Notes: a model not told the origin generated them from the sequence alone. Positions 33,008 to 42,897 are shown, counted from the stretch's first letter. The stretch: 64,000 nucleotides of DNA from Microbacterium excoecariae (GCF_011326725.1 NZ_JAANCO010000001.1:558001-622000); one strand, 5' to 3'. Translations and numbers: made by a program.

Positions 33008-35454
33008 TCGGTGCGCGCGGCCTCGTCGAGGCCCAGGCGGCGGGCTGTGTCGCGCGCGTCGGCCCAGGAGGAGACGCCGAGCTTGCGGTAGATCGAGCGC
33101 AGCTGCGTCTTGACGGTGTTGGGCGAGACGTGCAGGAGCTGCGCGAGGTGCTTGGTCGACTCGGCGGATCCCATGCGCGCGAGCACGGCGCGCTCGCGCT
33201 CGCTGAGGGCGAGGTTCGCCCCCGAGGCGATCTGGAGCCCGTCCCGCATGCGGACGAGGTCCGCGACCAGGCGCTGTCCGCCGGCGTCCAGCGAGAGCTG
33301 CTCGGCCTGGGTGATGACGGCCATGAGGCTCGCGTGCCCTTGGAGGGCGAACGGGAGCACGGGCCGCGCGCGCGAGGCGGCGACGATCGCGGTCCCGAGG
33401 TGCTGGCGCGCGATCTCCTGCGAGGCCTCGGTTCCGATCTGGTGGTACGCGAGGAAGAGCAGCACCCGCACCCAGATCGCGAGGATCCCCGGGCCGTACG
33501 CCTCGGCGGATCCGCTCAGCCCCGCGAGCACGCGCTCGGGCTCGCCGCGGCTCAGGTGCGCGCGCGCGAAGAGGATATCCATCGGCAGCGCGGTCGCGAC
33601 CTCCTCCGGCGCCGCCTGGAGCTCCTCGATCATCCGGTCGGCCGCGCCGACGTGAAGCAGCGCCTCGGTGTGCGCCCAGAGGATCTGCGCGCGGTGCGCG
33701 GGGGAGATCCCCGCGGATCCGATGTCCGCCGTGAGGAGTTCCAGCTCGCGGAGCGCGACGGCCGACGTGCCGAGGAGTCCGTGCGCGAGTGCGCGCATCA
33801 CGGCCGCGAGCAGGCGCAGGGCGAGGGGGTCGTCGAAGGCCGCGGCGTCCGCGTCCCCGAGCGCGCGGTGCAGCGCGCCGGCGTCGGCGGCGTAGAGCGC
33901 GCTCCATACCGCCACGAGCTCGCGCAGCGGGAGGGCTTCGACGCGCGCGCCTACGAGGTTGTCGATGAGGGTCTGGTACGACGGCGCGATGGGCTCGTTC
34001 ATCGCCGTCACGACGAGGCGGATCTCGTGGGCGTAGCTCGCGAGGCGCTCCACGCGCGCCGCGTGCGCGATCGCCGCGCCGGCCGACAGTCGCTCGGCGG
34101 CGATGTCGGGTCGCCCGGCATCGAGCGCGCTGAGTGCCGCCTGGACGAGCGCGCTCGCGTGGGAGAGGACGGCGGACGGGCCGGATCCGGACGCCGCGCG
34201 CCCGTCCGCGAGCTCCTCGTGCGCCGCGAGGGCCTCGGCGAAGCGCCCCTCCTGCCGCAGGAGCGTGGCGCGCAGCGTGTCGATGACGACGGTGACGGCC
34301 TCGTCGGGCGACCCCCACGACGCCTCGTCGAGGAGACGCTGCGCGTCGCGCCGCGCTGCGGCCGGCACCCGCCCGGAGTGTCCGGCGCTCGTGACGTCAA
34401 CGAGCGCGCGCGCGAGCGCGACGCGGAGCTCGGGATCCGCCTGGATCCGGACGGCCTCCTCGAGCCAGGGCCGCGCGAGGCCGACGTCGAGTTCCCCGAG
34501 TCGCCACCAGTGACGGCGTAGCAGCGTCGTGCGGGCGCGCGGGAGGTCGGCGACGATCCCCCACCCGTCGTCCGTGCGCCCCGCGTCGAGAAGCCCCGAC
34601 GCGAGCGCCGCGACGAGGCCGTCGACCTCGTCGGATCGCGCCTCGCTCTCGATGCGGCGCTCGACGGCGGCGCGGATGTCGGGGCGGAGCGCGATCGTGT
34701 CGCTGTCGAGATCCTCCGTGAAGAATCCGGACTGCAGGATGTTGTCGAGCGCGGCGCGCACGACCTCGTCCCGGCCCCACACCGCGAGGAGGGTGCGCCG
34801 GGGCATGGGCCCGATGCGGGCCGACAGCAGCACCGCCTGCCACCCGTTGGGGCGGTACACGCCCGCCGCGGCGGCGCTCGCGAAGTAGGCGGTCGCTTCC
34901 CCGCACCCCTCGGCGATCGCGGCCTCGTCGAGAGCGCCGCGCCGCGCGGCCGCGCGCAGGACGCCGTCGACGAATCCCGCGTGGGTGCCGACCCGCGCGA
35001 GTAGCTCCGTCGCGCCATCCCACGTGAGCGTCACGCCGAGCTGGGCCGCGCGGTCGATGGCCTCGTCGGCCGTGAACCCGAAGAGGGATCCGGAGAACAC
35101 GCGCTCGGGTCGCACCCCCTCCTGGAGGAGCAGGGGCGGCCACTGCGTCGACGAGACGGCGATGAGGGTCGCGTCGGGCCAGCGCTCCCGGACGGCGAGG
35201 GTCGCGTGGGCGTGCTCATCGCGCATCCCCTCGAGCTCAAGCAGGACGACGTCGGCGTCGGGCGTCCCGGCCGGCACACCCTGCCGGTTGGAGGACCAGC
35301 GCACGAGCGAGAGCCCGCGGCCGTCGGCCCACTCGCGCAGGCTCGAGGCGATCCCGCTGCGGTGCTGCGCGGTCACGAGAACGGTCGCGCCGACCGCGAC
35401 TCGGTCCCAGAGCGCGACCAGGCGTGGCCGCGCGAGTCGGTCCGTACCCGTCAT
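33004..35454 (-). CDS. Large LuxR-family regulator with degenerate P-loop
   Basis: 816 residues from ATG 35454, with GGGGAG five bases upstream; a longer reading to 35493 lacks such a site. The layout resembles the regulator at 13715: a possible STAND-type N-terminus, a long Ala/Leu-rich helical middle with TPR character, and a C-terminal LuxR HTH (about 750-805; LSERERAVLARMGSA, SPNTVKTQLRSIYRKLG). At the P-loop position it reads TAQHRSGIASSL, lacking the GK(S/T) lysine, so ATP binding is doubtful. It is convergent with phzF. Target genes are not evident; the divergent side has only an HAD gene end, 226 bp away. Confidence 0.78.
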   Translation of the reverse strand: MTGTDRLARPRLVALWDRVAVGATVLVTAQHRSGIASSLREWADGRGLSLVRWSSNRQGVPAGTPDADVVLLELEGMRDEHAHATLAVRERWPDATLIAVSSTQWPPLLLQEGVRPERVFSGSLFGFTADEAIDRAAQLGVTLTWDGATELLARVGTHAGFVDGVLRAAARRGALDEAAIAEGCGEATAYFASAAAAGVYRPNGWQAVLLSARIGPMPRRTLLAVWGRDEVVRAALDNILQSGFFTEDLDSDTIALRPDIRAAVERRIESEARSDEVDGLVAALASGLLDAGRTDDGWGIVADLPRARTTLLRRHWWRLGELDVGLARPWLEEAVRIQADPELRVALARALVDVTSAGHSGRVPAAARRDAQRLLDEASWGSPDEAVTVVIDTLRATLLRQEGRFAEALAAHEELADGRAASGSGPSAVLSHASALVQAALSALDAGRPDIAAERLSAGAAIAHAARVERLASYAHEIRLVVTAMNEPIAPSYQTLIDNLVGARVEALPLRELVAVWSALYAADAGALHRALGDADAAAFDDPLALRLLAAVMRALAHGLLGTSAVALRELELLTADIGSAGISPAHRAQILWAHTEALLHVGAADRMIEELQAAPEEVATALPMDILFARAHLSRGEPERVLAGLSGSAEAYGPGILAIWVRVLLFLAYHQIGTEASQEIARQHLGTAIVAASRARPVLPFALQGHASLMAVITQAEQLSLDAGGQRLVADLVRMRDGLQIASGANLALSERERAVLARMGSAESTKHLAQLLHVSPNTVKTQLRSIYRKLGVSSWADARDTARRLGLDEAARTD

Positions 35455-35679
35455 GTCGCTCCCCCTGCCCGGCCGATGCCCCCAGTCTGGCACGGGGTGA
35501 AGCAGAGTGAACGACGGGTGAGCCTCGGGTGAATGTGTCCGGGGCGCATCGGCATGTCGCCGAGCCGGTCGATAGCCTGGAGGAGCCGGATCCCGGAGCG
35601 GCGCACGCGCCTTCTCCGATGTACCGGCGGAAGTGGGGCCCGGGCCGCGATCGGGGGAGCGCAGCCCGGGTTTCCGCGG

Positions 35680-36522
35680 TTACGGCTCGATGAGACCGTG
35701 GCGCGCGAAGGCCGTCGCGATGCCGTCGTCGTCCACGGCGGTGGTGACCTCGTCGGCCGCGGCACGCGCCTCGGGCGTCGCGTTCCCCATCGCCACGCCG
35801 ACGCCGGCCGCCTCGAGCATGTCGAGGTCGTTGTTGTTGTCGCCGATCGCGATCGCGTCGCGCGCCGTCATGCCGAGCTCCGCGAGCACGCGCCGCATCG
35901 TGGATCCCTTCGTCACACCGGCGGGGGAGACCTCGCCGCCGGCGGTGCCAAGCCCGGGCATGGTTCCCGTGATGACGCTGAAATCAGCGCCGAGGCGCGC
36001 GGTGACGGCCGCGTAGCAGCCGAGGTCGTCGCTCGAGAACACGGACTTCGCGATGCCGTCGTGGGGCGGATCCTCCGTGATCGTCACGTGGTCAAGCAGC
36101 GCCTCGCGCGTCGCGTCGCTGAGCCTCCCCTCGGCATCGAGGGAGGACTCGAGCCGCGCAAACGCGCGCCGCGTCGCCCACACGCCCTCGCGCCCCTGCA
36201 GGACGTAGTCGGCGCCGACCTCGCGGAACGCGGCGGTCATGCGCGCGACGTGCGCGGGATCCATGAGCCGCTCGACGCGCCAGCCGCCCGTTTCCCACAG
36301 CGTCCCGATCCACGCGTACGCGCCGGCGCCGAGGATGGCGCCGTCGAAGCCGATGTCGACGAGGCGATGTTCGACCTCGCTGGGTGTGCGCCCGCTCGCG
36401 AGGTAGACGAGGTGGCCCGCCGCGCGGGCGTTCCGCACCGCGCGCACCGTGCTTTCGGGGATCCCGCCGGCGTGATCGATGATCGTGCCGTCAATGTCGA
36501 GGAAGGCGATGCGTCGGGACAT
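35680..36522 (-). CDS. HAD-superfamily (Cof-type) phosphatase
   Basis: 280 residues with the four HAD motifs: FLDIDGT (motif I, nucleophile Asp), LASGRTPSEV (motif II), the conserved KGST lysine (motif III) and IGDNNNDLDML (motif IV). The cap type IIB (between motifs II and III) marks a Cof-like sugar-phosphate or nucleotide phosphatase in the cytoplasm. Its start is 24 bp after the stop of the UMF1-type transporter gene on the same strand, suggesting one transcript. The specific substrate is not predictable. Confidence 0.88.
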   Translation of the reverse strand: MSRRIAFLDIDGTIIDHAGGIPESTVRAVRNARAAGHLVYLASGRTPSEVEHRLVDIGFDGAILGAGAYAWIGTLWETGGWRVERLMDPAHVARMTAAFREVGADYVLQGREGVWATRRAFARLESSLDAEGRLSDATREALLDHVTITEDPPHDGIAKSVFSSDDLGCYAAVTARLGADFSVITGTMPGLGTAGGEVSPAGVTKGSTMRRVLAELGMTARDAIAIGDNNNDLDMLEAAGVGVAMGNATPEARAAADEVTTAVDDDGIATAFARHGLIEP

Positions 36523-36546
36523 GGGACCAGTCTGTCAGCGCGCCGA

Positions 36547-37956
36547 TCAGCGCGCGGCGCGGACGGGCAGGAGCAGGGCGAGGCCGATCGCGAGCACGAT
36601 CACGATGCCCAGCACGCCGAAGATCGTCGCGCCCGTGAGCGCGATGAGGACGGTCCACAGGAGTGAGGACATCCAGCTCGCGGCGCGGCCCGTGGTCGCG
36701 TAGAGCCCGAAAATCTCGCCTTCGCGCCCCGCCGGTGTCACCCGGGCGAGGAAGGAGCGGCCGGCCGACTGCGCCGGCCCCACGCAGGCGCACAGCGCGA
36801 GCCCGAACACCCAGAACACGACGGCGCCGCCGTCGGCGAAGGCGAACACGACGAGGCCGGAGACGACCATCGCGGCGAGGGCGGTGACGATGACGGCCTT
36901 GGGGCCGAACCGGTCGTCCCAGCGCCCGGCGATGAGCGTCGAGACGCCCGCGATGAGGTTGGCCGCGATGCCGAAGACGACGAGGTCGATGAACCCGAAG
37001 CCGAACACCTGCGCCGCGATGATGGCGCCGAACGTGAACACGCCGCTCAGGCCGTCGCGGAAGACGCTGCTCGCGAGGAGAAACCAGAACGTGTTGCGCG
37101 TGGCCGGCGAGCGGTACAGGCCCGCGACGTCGCGGACGAGCAGGGCGTAGCTGCGGAAGAAGTTGACGCGCCGCTCGGGCTTTCCGAGCGGGGCGGGCTC
37201 GGGCACCGCCAAGAACACGGGGAGCGTGAAGACGAGGCCCCACACCGCGCACCCGACGGCGATGAGCCGGAACGGCAGGCCGCCGTCCTCCGGGAGGCCG
37301 AACCAGTCGCTGACGTAGAACACCACGACGAGCACGAGCGCGAGGATCCCGCCGAGATAGCCGAAGCCCCACCCGAGGCCCGAGATCCGCCCGACGTTGT
37401 GCGGCGACGCGATGCTCACGAGCAGCGCGTTGCTGTTGACGCTGCCGATCTCGTTGAACACGGTGCCCGCCGCGATGAGCGCGACGCCCAGGCCGAAGTA
37501 GGTCGGCGCCGGCTCGGCGAACCAGAGCCCGAGCATGCAGGCGATCGTGCCGCCCGTGCCGATGCCGAGCCAGAGCTTCTGCTTGCCCTGCGCGTCGGCC
37601 TGCTGCCCCAGGACGGGGGCGACCGCGAGGATCAAAAGCCCCGCGATCGTCGTGCCCAGGCCGAGGCCGCTCGAGAGGCCCGCGAGCGCCTGATCCTTCG
37701 CCGGATCCCCGTCCGCGAGCGCCTGGACCTCGGGCGGCAGGAAGGCGTCGGTCGTGAGGTAGAGCGCCGTGAAGATGAAGGTCACGATGACCGTGTTGAA
37801 CGGCTGCAGGCCCCAGTCCCACAGGGCCCACGCGAAGACGGCCGACCGCTTCGCGGGGCGGTCGCCGAGCTGCGCCTGCAGGCCGAGGACGGGGAGGGCG
37901 GCGCTGTCGGCGGCGGCCGGCGGGTGCGCGGGGCCGGGGCGGTCGTCGTGCGGCAT
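36547..37956 (-). CDS. UMF1/Atg22-like MFS transporter
   Basis: 469 residues. About 11-12 hydrophobic helices follow a hydrophilic start, with the family's opening [19 protein letters not shown] and a first-half motif [15 protein letters not shown]. These match the bacterial UMF1 family related to yeast vacuolar Atg22, which is implicated in amino-acid efflux. The C-terminal half contains [17 protein letters not shown], the usual signature. It leads into the HAD phosphatase gene. Its start is only 175 bp from the dnaK start, divergently, so the intergenic region holds both promoters. Confidence 0.85.
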   Translation of the reverse strand: MPHDDRPGPAHPPAAADSAALPVLGLQAQLGDRPAKRSAVFAWALWDWGLQPFNTVIVTFIFTALYLTTDAFLPPEVQALADGDPAKDQALAGLSSGLGLGTTIAGLLILAVAPVLGQQADAQGKQKLWLGIGTGGTIACMLGLWFAEPAPTYFGLGVALIAAGTVFNEIGSVNSNALLVSIASPHNVGRISGLGWGFGYLGGILALVLVVVFYVSDWFGLPEDGGLPFRLIAVGCAVWGLVFTLPVFLAVPEPAPLGKPERRVNFFRSYALLVRDVAGLYRSPATRNTFWFLLASSVFRDGLSGVFTFGAIIAAQVFGFGFIDLVVFGIAANLIAGVSTLIAGRWDDRFGPKAVIVTALAAMVVSGLVVFAFADGGAVVFWVFGLALCACVGPAQSAGRSFLARVTPAGREGEIFGLYATTGRAASWMSSLLWTVLIALTGATIFGVLGIVIVLAIGLALLLPVRAAR

Positions 37957-38019
37957 GCGCGAACGATATCGCGTGCGGGTGACGGGTGTGGGACCCCGTG
38001 CGCGCCGCGCGAGACGAAA

Positions 38020-38040
38020 CTTGAGTCACCACGTATCAAG
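38020..38040. promoter_or_regulatory. HAIR element 1 (HspR operator, imperfect)
   Basis: CTTGAGT, seven bases, then TATCAAG: a HAIR motif (CTTGAGT-n7-ACTCAAG) with the right half matching 5 of 7. It lies just upstream of the dnaK -35 hexamer. Confidence 0.65.
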
Positions 38041-38044
38041 TTTC

Positions 38045-38073
38045 TTGACATCCCGCGAGGGGTGTTCTACGCT
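38045..38073 (+). promoter_or_regulatory. dnaK operon promoter
   Basis: TTGACA at 38045-38050, a 17-bp spacer, and TACGCT at 38068-38073: a near-ideal vegetative promoter. The -10 box overlaps HAIR element 2 by two bases and the -35 box starts five bases after HAIR element 1, so HspR bound at either would hinder RNA polymerase. Confidence 0.8.
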
Positions 38074-38092
38074 TGAGCCATCGCGACTCAAC
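38072..38092. promoter_or_regulatory. HAIR element 2 (HspR operator)
   Basis: CTTGAGC, seven bases, then ACTCAAC: 12 of 14 bases match the HAIR consensus. It overlaps the -10 box and the expected transcription start of dnaK, the classical position for HspR repression. Confidence 0.8.
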
Positions 38093-38131
38093 TCTCGCGA
38101 GCAGGCTTCCTCAACGAAACGGAGCAACAAC

Positions 38132-39988
38132 ATGGCACGTGCTGTGGGAATCGACCTCGGAACCACCAACTCGGTCGTGTCCGTCCTCGAGGGTGGCGAG
38201 CCGAAGGTCATCGCCAACGCCGAGGGCATGCGCACGACCCCGTCGGTCGTCGCCTTCGCGAAGGACGGCGAGGTGCTCGTCGGCGAGACCGCCAAGCGCC
38301 AGGCCGTCACCAACGTCGACCACACGATCGCCTCGGTCAAGCGCCACATGGGCACCGACTGGACCTTCGCGGTCGAGGACAAGAAGTACACGCCGCAGGA
38401 GATCTCGGCGCGCATCCTCATGAAGCTCAAGCGCGACGCCGAGCAGTACCTCGGCGACACCGTGACCGACGCCGTCATCACGGTTCCCGCCTACTTCAAC
38501 GACGCCGAGCGCCAGGCCACGAAGGAGGCCGGCGAGATCGCGGGCCTCAACGTCCTGCGCATCGTCAACGAGCCCACCGCGGCGGCGCTCGCCTACGGCC
38601 TGGACAAGGGCCAGGAGGACGAGCTCATCCTCGTCTTCGACCTCGGTGGCGGCACGTTCGACGTCTCGCTGCTCGAGGTGGGCAAGGACGACGACTTCTC
38701 GACGATCCAGGTCCGCGCGACCGCCGGCGACAACCGCCTCGGCGGCGACGACTGGGACCAGCGGATCGTCGACTGGCTGATCACGCAGTTCAAGAACACC
38801 TCGGGCGTCGACGTCTCGGGCGACAAGATCGCGCTGCAGCGCCTCAAGGAAGCCGCCGAGCAGGCCAAGAAGGAGCTCTCGAGCTCGGCCTCGACGACGA
38901 TCAGCCTGCCGTACCTCTCGCTCACCGAGCAGGGCCCGGCGTCGCTGTCGGAGTCTCTCACGCGGGCGAAGTTCGAGGACCTCACCAAGGACCTCCTCGA
39001 GCGCACGAAGAAGCCCTTCGACGACGTCATCCGTGAGGCCGGCGTCAAGCTGAGCGACATCGCCCACGTCGTCCTCGTCGGCGGATCCACCCGCATGCCC
39101 GCCGTGAGCGAGCTCGTCAAGCGCGAGACGGGCAAGGAGGCCAACAAGGGCGTCAACCCGGACGAGGTCGTCGCCGTCGGCGCGGCCCTCCAGGCCGGCG
39201 TGCTGAAGGGCGAGCGCAAGGACGTCCTCCTCATCGACGTCACGCCCCTGTCCCTCGGTATCGAGACCAAGGGCGGCATCATGACCAAGCTCATCGAGCG
39301 CAACACGGCCATCCCGACCAAGCGCAGCGAGACCTTCACGACGGCGGAGGACAACCAGCCCTCGGTCGCGATCCAGGTCTTCCAGGGCGAGCGCGAGTTC
39401 ACCCGCGACAACAAGCCGCTCGGCACGTTCGAGCTCACGGGCATCGCCCCCGCGCCCCGCGGCCTGCCGCAGGTCGAGGTCACCTTCGACATCGACGCGA
39501 ACGGCATCGTCCACGTCTCGGCGAAGGACAAGGGCACGGGCAAGGAGCAGTCGATGACCATCACGGGCGGATCCTCGCTTGGCAAGGAGGACATCGACCG
39601 CATGGTCCGCGAGGCCGAGGAGCACGCGGAGGAGGACAAGAAGCGCCGCGAGGCCGCCGACGTCCGCAACCAGGCGGAGACGCTGTCCTACTCGATCGAG
39701 AAGCTCATCGAGGAGAACGACGACAAGCTGCCCGAGGATGTCAAGACCGAGGTGAAAGCCGACGTCGAGGCCCTCAAGGCCGCGCTCGCGGGCGAGGACG
39801 ACGACGCCGTGAAGACGGCGTTCGACAAGCTCAACGAGAGCCAGACGAAGCTGGGTGAGGCGCTCTACGCGCAGGCGCAGCAGGAGGCTCCCGAGGGCGC
39901 TCAGGAGGCCCCGGCCGACGGATCCTCGGACGACGAGGACGTCATTGACGCCGAGGTCGTCGACGACGAGGACGAGAAGAACAAGTAA
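38132..39988 (+). CDS. dnaK: Chaperone protein DnaK (Hsp70)
   Basis: 618 residues from ATG 38132 ([17 protein letters not shown]), preceded by GGAG. The ATPase domain (about 1-365) includes [24 protein letters not shown] and [13 protein letters not shown]. The substrate-binding domain follows with [14 protein letters not shown], and a helical lid ends in an Ala/Asp/Glu-rich tail (EDEKNK). It folds proteins with GrpE and DnaJ. First gene of dnaK-grpE-dnaJ-hspR; the promoter with two HAIR boxes indicates HspR-controlled heat-shock induction. The stop overlaps the grpE start (TAATG). Confidence 0.98.
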   Translation: MARAVGIDLGTTNSVVSVLEGGEPKVIANAEGMRTTPSVVAFAKDGEVLVGETAKRQAVTNVDHTIASVKRHMGTDWTFAVEDKKYTPQEISARILMKLKRDAEQYLGDTVTDAVITVPAYFNDAERQATKEAGEIAGLNVLRIVNEPTAAALAYGLDKGQEDELILVFDLGGGTFDVSLLEVGKDDDFSTIQVRATAGDNRLGGDDWDQRIVDWLITQFKNTSGVDVSGDKIALQRLKEAAEQAKKELSSSASTTISLPYLSLTEQGPASLSESLTRAKFEDLTKDLLERTKKPFDDVIREAGVKLSDIAHVVLVGGSTRMPAVSELVKRETGKEANKGVNPDEVVAVGAALQAGVLKGERKDVLLIDVTPLSLGIETKGGIMTKLIERNTAIPTKRSETFTTAEDNQPSVAIQVFQGEREFTRDNKPLGTFELTGIAPAPRGLPQVEVTFDIDANGIVHVSAKDKGTGKEQSMTITGGSSLGKEDIDRMVREAEEHAEEDKKRREAADVRNQAETLSYSIEKLIEENDDKLPEDVKTEVKADVEALKAALAGEDDDAVKTAFDKLNESQTKLGEALYAQAQQEAPEGAQEAPADGSSDDEDVIDAEVVDDEDEKNK

Positions 39989-40596
39989 TGACGGACAAGG
40001 ACCCGATCGAGCCGAACGGCGACGACCAGGTCCAGCCGGACGCCGAGGCGGGGGCAGACGCTGCCCCCGCCACGGGCGCACCCGCTGGCGACCAGTCGAC
40101 GGAGGACGACGGCCTGACGGTCGACGAGATCCTCGACGCCGAGCAGACCGACGAGGCCGCGGAGCAGGAGAAGAGCGACTACGAGACGCAGCTCCTGCAC
40201 GACCTCAAGCGGATTCAGGCGGAGTACGCCAACTACCGTCGCCGCACCGAGGAGCAGCGCCAGGTCGACATCGACCGCGCGAAGGGCGAGGTCGCCAAGG
40301 GCATGCTGAGCGTGCTCGACGATCTCGACCGCGCGGCCAAGCACGGCGACCTGGAGGAGGGCACGGCGTTCGCGCTCGTCGCCGAGAAGATGCGCGGCGT
40401 TGCCGAGCGCACGGGCGTCGTCGCCTACGGCGAGGCGGGCGAGGAGTTCGACCCGCAGCGCCACGAGGCCGTCTTCCAGCAGCCCACCCCCGGCGCGACC
40501 GGTTCGACCGTCCTCGAGGTCGTCGAGGTGGGGTACCGCCTGGGCGACGTCGAGCTGCGGCCGGCCAAGGTCGTCGTCGCGGTTCCCGCCGAGTAG
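39988..40596 (+). CDS. grpE: Nucleotide exchange factor GrpE
   Basis: 202 residues. An acidic disordered N-terminus (about 1-65) leads to a long coiled coil ([20 protein letters not shown]) and the C-terminal beta-domain with the GrpE signature region [29 protein letters not shown] shortened here to its outline: HEAVFQQP and [14 protein letters not shown]. It releases ADP from DnaK. It is translationally coupled to dnaK. A strong hairpin separates it from dnaJ. Confidence 0.96.
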   Translation: MTDKDPIEPNGDDQVQPDAEAGADAAPATGAPAGDQSTEDDGLTVDEILDAEQTDEAAEQEKSDYETQLLHDLKRIQAEYANYRRRTEEQRQVDIDRAKGEVAKGMLSVLDDLDRAAKHGDLEEGTAFALVAEKMRGVAERTGVVAYGEAGEEFDPQRHEAVFQQPTPGATGSTVLEVVEVGYRLGDVELRPAKVVVAVPAE

Positions 40597-40612
40597 GAGC
40601 GAATTTCTCCCC

Positions 40613-40650
40613 GGCGGCGGCGCGGATCCACGAGGGTCCGCGCCGCCGCC
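40613..40650 (+). other. Stable hairpin between grpE and dnaJ
   Basis: 14 perfect base pairs (arm GGCGGCGGCGCGGA), extended by two more pairs and one G-T wobble to a four-base loop. There is no T-run. It occupies most of the 74-bp grpE-dnaJ gap and could attenuate dnaJ-hspR transcription or protect a processed dnaK-grpE mRNA. Confidence 0.6.
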
Positions 40651-40670
40651 ACACGAGCAAGAGGGTGCAC

Positions 40671-41627
40671 ATGGCCAGTCAGGACTGGTTCGACAAGGAC
40701 TTTTACACCGTCCTGGGCGTCTCGAAGGACGTCGGCGAGGCCGAGCTGAAGAAGGTCTACCGCAAGCTCGCCCGCACGTACCACCCGGACTCCAACCCCG
40801 GAGACCAGGCGGCCGAGGCGAAGTTCAAGGAGATCAGCGAGGCGTACTCGGTGCTCTCCGACCCGGAGCAGCGCAAGGAATACGACGAGCTGCGAGCGAT
40901 GGGATCCGGCGCGCGCTTCACGGCGGGCGGATCCGGCGCCGGCGGCTTCGAGGACGTCTTCAGCCGCTTCTCGCGCGGCGGGGGCGGCAACCCCGACTTC
41001 GACGACATCTTCTCGATGTTCAACGCCTCGACCGGTGGGGCGCCGCGGGGCGGCTTCGGCGGGTACGGCGGCGGGTTCGGCGGGCCGCAGAAGGGCGCCG
41101 ACGTGCGCGCCCGCACGACCATCGACTTCACGACAGCCGCGAAGGGCGAGACAATCTCGCTGCGCGGCGAGGACGGCAAGCCGTTCAAGGTGAAGATCCC
41201 CGCGGGCGTGGGCGACGGCCAGAAGATCCGGCTGCGCGGCCGCGGCCGCCCGTCGGCGAACGGCGGCGAAAACGGCGACATCGTCGTCGAGGTCTCGGTG
41301 CGCCCGCACCGCGTCTTCACACGCGACGGCCGCAACCTGCGCCTCACGGTCCCCGTGACCTTCACGGAGGCCGTGCTCGGCACGACCATCGAGGTGCCGA
41401 CCCTCGAGGGCGAGCCCGTACGCCTGCGCGTTGCGCCCGGCACGCCCTCCGGCCGCGTGCTGCGCGTGAAGGGTCGCGGCATCGCGACCGCGAAGGGCAC
41501 GGGCGACCTCCTCGCCGAGCTGGAGATCGCCGTCCCGGCGCACCTCTCCGACGCGCAGCGCGAGGCGCTCGAGCGTTTCCGCGACCTCGAGCCGGGCGAG
41601 AACCCGCGCGCGGGCCTGTTCCACTGA
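40671..41627 (+). CDS. dnaJ: DnaJ-type co-chaperone lacking the zinc finger
   Basis: 318 residues. The N-terminal J domain (about 8-75) has the essential HPD motif in [20 protein letters not shown] Gly/Phe-rich region ([11 protein letters not shown]) follows, then directly the C-terminal beta domains ([32 protein letters not shown]). None of the four CxxCxGxG repeats is present, so it is a type II, CbpA-like J protein rather than classical DnaJ. It stimulates DnaK ATPase and delivers clients. It lies between grpE and hspR in the heat-shock operon. Confidence 0.93.
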   Translation: MASQDWFDKDFYTVLGVSKDVGEAELKKVYRKLARTYHPDSNPGDQAAEAKFKEISEAYSVLSDPEQRKEYDELRAMGSGARFTAGGSGAGGFEDVFSRFSRGGGGNPDFDDIFSMFNASTGGAPRGGFGGYGGGFGGPQKGADVRARTTIDFTTAAKGETISLRGEDGKPFKVKIPAGVGDGQKIRLRGRGRPSANGGENGDIVVEVSVRPHRVFTRDGRNLRLTVPVTFTEAVLGTTIEVPTLEGEPVRLRVAPGTPSGRVLRVKGRGIATAKGTGDLLAELEIAVPAHLSDAQREALERFRDLEPGENPRAGLFH

Positions 41628-41680
41628 TCCGGCCCCCGCATTTGCGATAGTGGGACGACGAGACCGCGAAGGGACGTGAC

Positions 41681-42115
41681 ATGCAGCTGCCAGACGGCGT
41701 GAGCCCGAGCGACCCGATCTTCCCGATCGCGGCCGCGAGCGAACTGTCGGGTATGCATCCGCAGACCCTCCGGCAGTACGACCGGATCGGTCTCGTCGTT
41801 CCGGGCCGCACGCGCGGCGGATCCCGCCGGTACTCGGCGATCGACATCGCCCAGCTGCGCGAGGTGCAGCGGCTGTCGGCGGAGGGCGTGCCGCTCGCCG
41901 TCATCCAGCGCATGCTCGACCTCGAGAACGAGGTGCAGGCGCTGCGCGACGAGGTGCGGACCCTCGCGAGCGAGCTCCGCGAGGAGCGCGCCACGCGCCC
42001 CGGCGCCCGCGTGTTCGCGACGAACGCGGCGGGCGGCGTCGTCACCCTGACGGGCACGACCCGCATCCGCCGCCAGACCGACCTCGTGCTCTGGCGGCCC
42101 CCGCGTCAGGACTGA
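41681..42115 (+). CDS. hspR: HspR, MerR-type heat-shock repressor
   Basis: 144 residues. A MerR helix-turn-helix at about 16-85 includes FPIAAASELSGMHPQTLRQYDR and IGLVVPGRTRGGSRRYS, the HspR-type DNA-recognition region, followed by a coiled coil (MLDLENEVQALRDEVRTL). HspR represses dnaK operons with DnaK as co-repressor by binding HAIR sites; two HAIR-like sites are found at the dnaK promoter. Last gene of the operon. Its 3' end overlaps the convergent GntR gene by 10 bp. Confidence 0.93.
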   Translation: MQLPDGVSPSDPIFPIAAASELSGMHPQTLRQYDRIGLVVPGRTRGGSRRYSAIDIAQLREVQRLSAEGVPLAVIQRMLDLENEVQALRDEVRTLASELREERATRPGARVFATNAAGGVVTLTGTTRIRRQTDLVLWRPPRQD

Positions 42116-42792
42116 GGCGCGGCGCGGCGCCTGCGGGCGGGCGCGGGGGGAGCCGGCAGGCGGTCGGCGAGCAGGGGCAACGACTCGACGCGCCCGCGCT
42201 CGACATGCGCCTCCGCGAGGAGGAATGCCAGATCGGCCCGGCCGGCGACGATCGCATCGACGAGCTCGGCGTGCTCCTGCCACATCGAATCGGTGTCGCG
42301 CTCGGGCGTGAGGTGGAACAGCCAGCGGACCCGCCCGTTCAGCAGCCCGCTCATGCGCTGGAGGAGCGCGTGCCGCGAGAGCAGCAGGATCTCCTCGTGC
42401 AGGTCCGAGTTGCGCGTCGAAGGCGCGAGCGTGACCGGCTCGCGGGCGTACGCGAGGGCGGCGCGGAGCGCGCCCGTGTCCGCGCCGGCGGCGGCGCGAT
42501 CGGCGGCGAGGCGCGCCGCGAGCGGCTCGAGCTCGCGGCGTAGGTCGAACACCTCGCGCGCGTCGTCGATCGTGAACAGGTGCACGACCGCGCCGCGCCT
42601 CGGCTGCGAGGAGATGAACCCCTCGGCCTCGAGGATGGGGAGGGCCTCGCGCACGGGGACGCGCGACACCTCGAGCGCCTCGGCGATCTGGCGCTCGTTG
42701 AGCTTGCCCCCCATGGGGATCTCCCCGGTGATGATCTGCTCGCGAAGGTGGTGCGCGATGCGCACGGAGAGCGAGCTGTCGTGGGGGTCCAT
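42106..42792 (-). CDS. GntR-family (FCD subfamily) regulator
   Basis: 228 residues from ATG 42792. The N-terminal winged helix (about 8-75) carries GGKLNERQIAEALEVSRVPVREAL, the GntR signature, and the C-terminal all-helical FCD domain has FDLRRELEPLAARLAA, a DLHEEI-type and an EHAELVDAIVAG metal-site motif. FCD regulators usually respond to a carboxylate or amino-acid-derived ligand. It is divergent from the ABC/amidohydrolase operon that starts at 42981, which is its obvious target. Confidence 0.88.
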   Translation of the reverse strand: MDPHDSSLSVRIAHHLREQIITGEIPMGGKLNERQIAEALEVSRVPVREALPILEAEGFISSQPRRGAVVHLFTIDDAREVFDLRRELEPLAARLAADRAAAGADTGALRAALAYAREPVTLAPSTRNSDLHEEILLLSRHALLQRMSGLLNGRVRWLFHLTPERDTDSMWQEHAELVDAIVAGRADLAFLLAEAHVERGRVESLPLLADRLPAPPAPARRRRAAPQS

Positions 42793-42834
42793 GACGCCAT
42801 CTTGCCAGGTTCTGGAGACGGGGCGAAATGGCCA

Positions 42835-42844
42835 TTTGGCATAC
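42835..42844. promoter_or_regulatory. GntR box 1
   Basis: TTTGGCATAC, a near copy of the box at 42888; the start-to-start distance is 53 bp, five helical turns. It lies 43 bp upstream of the GntR gene start. Likely part of a cooperative operator for the divergent promoters. Confidence 0.5.
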
Positions 42845-42887
42845 AGAATCCGGGTTAAATGCGGGAGTAAGCCCGAATAAGCGGGGA

Positions 42888-42897
42888 TTTGGTATGC
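42888..42897. promoter_or_regulatory. GntR box 2
   Basis: TTTGGTATGC followed by AAAAATG, the second copy, within the locally AT-rich divergent promoter region and 84 bp before the first permease gene. The GTATGC core resembles sites of FCD-type GntR proteins. Confidence 0.5.
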
